Shown piece by piece: positions 17,973-20,330 of a stretch of 20,330 nt of DNA (positions are counted from its first letter, which is position 1; each line of letters starts with the position of its first letter). Source of the DNA: Amphimedon queenslandica. Lineage: Eukaryota > Porifera > Demospongiae > Haplosclerida > Niphatidae. The stretch lies in NCBI RefSeq assembly GCF_000090795.2, contig NW_003546382.1, forward strand, positions 60,260-80,589. Reading direction: 5' to 3'. The translations under genes were made by a program, and so were the position numbers. Below the pieces are notes generated by a model. It saw only the letters and a list, made by a program, of their open reading frames with translations. It was not told where the DNA came from and searched no databases.

Positions 17973-18601
17973 ATTGTGACATGTTCTGATTCGTGTGACT
18001 TGAGAATTTGGAGAACAAATGAAGTAAAAGAGAGAGGGAGAGAAGAAATGATAGGATATGCCGAAAGGAGTACAGAAAAACAAGGTACAGCAACTTAGTT
18101 ATTTGCTCCTCTTTTCCTCTCCTTACCTTCTCTGATACATGTACATGTACATGTACTTGCACTTTCTTATTAATGGTATGCGCTTACTTAGCACAAAGCT
18201 AGTGATTCTTTGCCTTGATTATATGTACATTGTACAAGGCAAAACTTATCATTTGCACACATTCTTTTTTACTGCAAAAGTGAGTCAGTTTTGCTGCTAT
18301 ATAAGAAGCTTGAGGAACGTACTTGTATCAATAAGAATTATTACTTTAGAAAAGATTTCAAGGCCACGTTCTCTTTTTCTTTTACCCTACCCCAGAGCCT
18401 CCTGTTCTCAGGCCAATAGAAAACACGTCAATTGGAAATGATGCTATTAGATCTGGCACTACTACTCCTGACAAAGTACTCATTAAAAAAAGAAAGAGCT
18501 CAGTTACATCACCAGAGACAAGAAGTAAAAAGATAAAAATGAATAAGGACACAACGCCTTTATCACAAAAAACTATAAATTTATTTTTTAATAAAAGTTA
18601 A
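17973..18601 (+). pseudogene. Duplicated DTL exons 13-14 (detached terminal exons, frame intact)
   Basis: Exon copies 17973-18084 (112 nt) and 18396-18601 (206 nt) have exactly the lengths of the DTL originals, keep acceptor, donor and acceptor, and are open to a TAA stop. They encode the last WD-repeat strand (TCSDSCDLRIWRTNE), the basic NLS clusters (KKRK, RSKKIK) and a PIP box, QKTINLFF. No WD40 exons lie upstream, so this is not a stand-alone CDT2. By hand I count 9 silent and 8 replacement differences from DTL over 318 coding bases, fewer replacements than expected for neutral decay. The phase matches DTL exon 12, so use as alternative terminal exons is possible, with B-type gene 1 nested antisense in the intron. 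Called a pseudogene fragment by default. Confidence 0.7.
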
Positions 18602-19268
18602 TGTTATATAATGAAGATCAGATCTATGCTAATGAAGAAGTATTGATTTCAATGATTCTTTATCTTCAGAGTAAACCCAATTGATTCCAGATACTGACCG
18701 GTGCTACCATATCTAATAAAAAAAATAAAGAAAAACAATTTGAATGTTTATATGAAGGTGTCCTTGTGTTCCATGATATCATTAGTTTTATTGTCTGTGA
18801 TGATAGCAAGTGTGTAGAGGTCATTCAAGTGGTCTGGAGGTCAGTTTTAGTTAGTATTCTCCCCTTATGTTGGCTTCAAGCCAAATTAATGTGAATTCTA
18901 TTCACTGTAATAGGCTTATGGAAATAATTGTACATGCATCTTTTTGATTGCTTTGTAGTATACTTCGACTTAATAAATAAACTGAGACATTGCTGTATTG
19001 AATGTCAGCTGTTGTCATTGTGTTACTATAGTTGCTATGTCCTTAACTTTGCATGTAATATTGGTAATGCCTGCTTTGCAAGTATAATTTTTGCACTCAT
19101 TGACTTGATAATCCAATTGTAATACCAATTAGTTGTATTTTATAGATCTGATTTTCATGTTAGAATTTTTTAAAGATAGAACTACTACATGAAAAAAGCT
19201 AAATCATAAACAGCACTTTAAAAAATTATTATACTGTTTGGTAATATATCACACGCACACACACTTCA
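18602..19268. other. Interval between the DTL exon copy and B-type gene 2
   Basis: Collinear with 14573-15441 but without the MITE and without the left arm of the palindrome. The short minus-strand open stretch seen in unit 1 is frameshifted here. No gene called. Confidence 0.6.
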
Positions 19269-20330
19269 CTACTTAACATAAATCTCATAATAACTAACAG
19301 GACTGTCTTCACCACTGATACTAGTACACACCCTCAACTCAATATAGTCAGTAGTGGTATTGCTACCATAGTCTCTGTGAAACCATGGGATACCAGGAGC
19401 ATTACAACAAGGTGATTCAAGAGAACCACAACCTTGACCATCCCATAGTGGATCAGACGTGTAGAGGGTACTTGATGGGCTACTATTAGGATTCCCTGAT
19501 TCACAGAAGTAATTATTACCAATAAAAGACTGCACTGATATTGTACTACCAGTATTACATGGACATGAGCTTGATGAAACTTGATTATAACCAGCTATTA
19601 GTGTCCAGACATGTTGACGAGGAGACCCACGAGTGATACTAACACCTTCAACGTAAGGAGAATCAATACCATAAAAAGAATTAAGAGTATCTACATGGCC
19701 ATATTGATATCCTGTTACTCTACCACATATCTGAGAATAACTGATACCATTAGATGGGAACTGAACTGATACACAGCCACCACTTGATTTACCACAAGCT
19801 CTAACTCCTCCTGACTGGTACAGTCTAAACCCAGAAGGACAGTTCTGTGTAGCATCAGTCATATCCAGATATGCTAATCTTGTCCATCCACCAGCAGAGT
19901 TACACAACTCCTCCATATTACAGTAAGCAGTATAAGTAGAACTAGTATTTGACAGTAGATACACACCTGATGGACTGAGTGGTTGTCTCTCCTTAATCTC
20001 TTTACAAGAGGTAGTGGGGAAAACAGTTGAGTCATTGTGTAGTGCTAATAGTTCTTGTGCTATTAGTAGTATATCATCAACCACTCCAGCAGTAGAGGTA
20101 CTGGTGTCTTGTAGATTAGAGAGAGTATTGACAATGTTTATTAGCTTTTGTGCAGAATCTCTTGTAGTTTGTAATATTTGTTCATCAAGCTCAGTGAAGT
20201 TGGGAGAGCTCTGAAGTAATTGAAAGGTATTTTGTGCCACACTATTAGCCCATTCATTGAAGTCAGGAAGGCTCCCTGTTACATTGCTGTTAACTTTAGA
20301 GACAACACCATTAGACCATTCATTGAAGTC
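19269..20330 (-). CDS. B-type type II membrane protein (gene 2), 5' part beyond the window
   Basis: The frame is open from the window edge (a GAC codon at 20330-20328) to the stop at 19269, 353 codons. It starts within the LPDFNEW stalk repeats (DFNEWSNGVVSKVNSNVT), then the helical segment (QNTFQLLQSSPNFTELDEQ, SAQKLINIVNTLSNLQ) and the complete 246-residue domain with 14 cysteines. The join from stalk to domain is shorter than in gene 1, which has an extra VMHNDSTAL-type repeat. The domain differs from gene 1 at about 20 residues, 14 of them in three short stretches. Membrane span and cytoplasmic tail should lie to the right of the window. Confidence 0.88.
   Translation of the reverse strand, partial: DFNEWSNGVVSKVNSNVTGSLPDFNEWANSVAQNTFQLLQSSPNFTELDEQILQTTRDSAQKLINIVNTLSNLQDTSTSTAGVVDDILLIAQELLALHNDSTVFPTTSCKEIKERQPLSPSGVYLLSNTSSTYTAYCNMEELCNSAGGWTRLAYLDMTDATQNCPSGFRLYQSGGVRACGKSSGGCVSVQFPSNGISYSQICGRVTGYQYGHVDTLNSFYGIDSPYVEGVSITRGSPRQHVWTLIAGYNQVSSSSCPCNTGSTISVQSFIGNNYFCESGNPNSSPSSTLYTSDPLWDGQGCGSLESPCCNAPGIPWFHRDYGSNTTTDYIELRVCTSISGEDSPVSYYEIYVK

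Larger units (their letters stand above)
17928..20330. repeat. Segmental duplication, unit 2
   Basis: Second copy of the DTL 3' exons plus a B-type gene; see unit 1 at 13899-16560. It begins at a site that preserves the MITE-free TTA target, and it continues past the window end. Confidence 0.85.

Overview
The window looks like nuclear DNA of a demosponge. Amphimedon queenslandica or a relative is my guess, from memory of its gene style and not from a search. The signs are AT-rich DNA, tightly packed genes, GT-AG introns as short as 43 to 55 nt, many small TA- or TTA-flanked inverted-repeat elements, and tandem copies of a secreted-side domain that I recall from sponges and cnidarians. There are no bacterial features.

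Layout. From 1 to about 6.5 kb, on the minus strand, lies a tandem array of 'A-type' type II membrane proteins. Two copies are intact (2485-4141 and 4615-6175, one intron each), one is truncated (1506-2288), one is frameshifted (527-930) and one is a 3' scrap (6359-6460). Each intact protein has a short cytoplasmic tail with tyrosines, one membrane span, a glycosylated repeat stalk, and a 249-residue C-terminal domain with 14 cysteines that begins like a fibrinogen-related domain. From 6833 to 10133 (minus) is a three-exon UNC93-like transporter. A 311-bp head-to-head intergenic region holding a consensus E2F site separates it from a 14-exon DTL/CDT2 gene (10445-14572, plus; 475 codons, all phases close). 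CDT2 is the substrate receptor of the CRL4 ubiquitin ligase. This copy ends in a canonical PIP box, and its stop codon overlaps a poly(A) signal. From 15442 to 20330 are two 'B-type' relatives of the A-type proteins (minus; the second runs off the window).

The right-hand part is a segmental duplication. The last two DTL exons plus a B-type gene (about 13.9-16.5 kb) recur at about 17.93-20.33 kb, with scraps of a third copy between them (17530-17640 and 17850-17928). The duplicated DTL terminal exons keep splice sites, frame and PIP box, and the intron between them is identical over 257 bp although the flanking exons differ. Two MITEs present in the first unit are absent from the second, which orders the events.

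Most interesting signals. (1) Differences between the two B-type paralogues are concentrated in three short stretches of the 14-cysteine domain, and the same stretches vary among A-type copies. This is what a diversifying recognition surface would look like. (2) Stalk length changes by repeat gain and loss. (3) The DTL terminal exons are duplicated around a nested antisense receptor gene. The working idea is a rapidly turning-over family of sponge surface receptors or lectin-like proteins inserted around conserved housekeeping genes. Its role in recognition or immunity is inference only.
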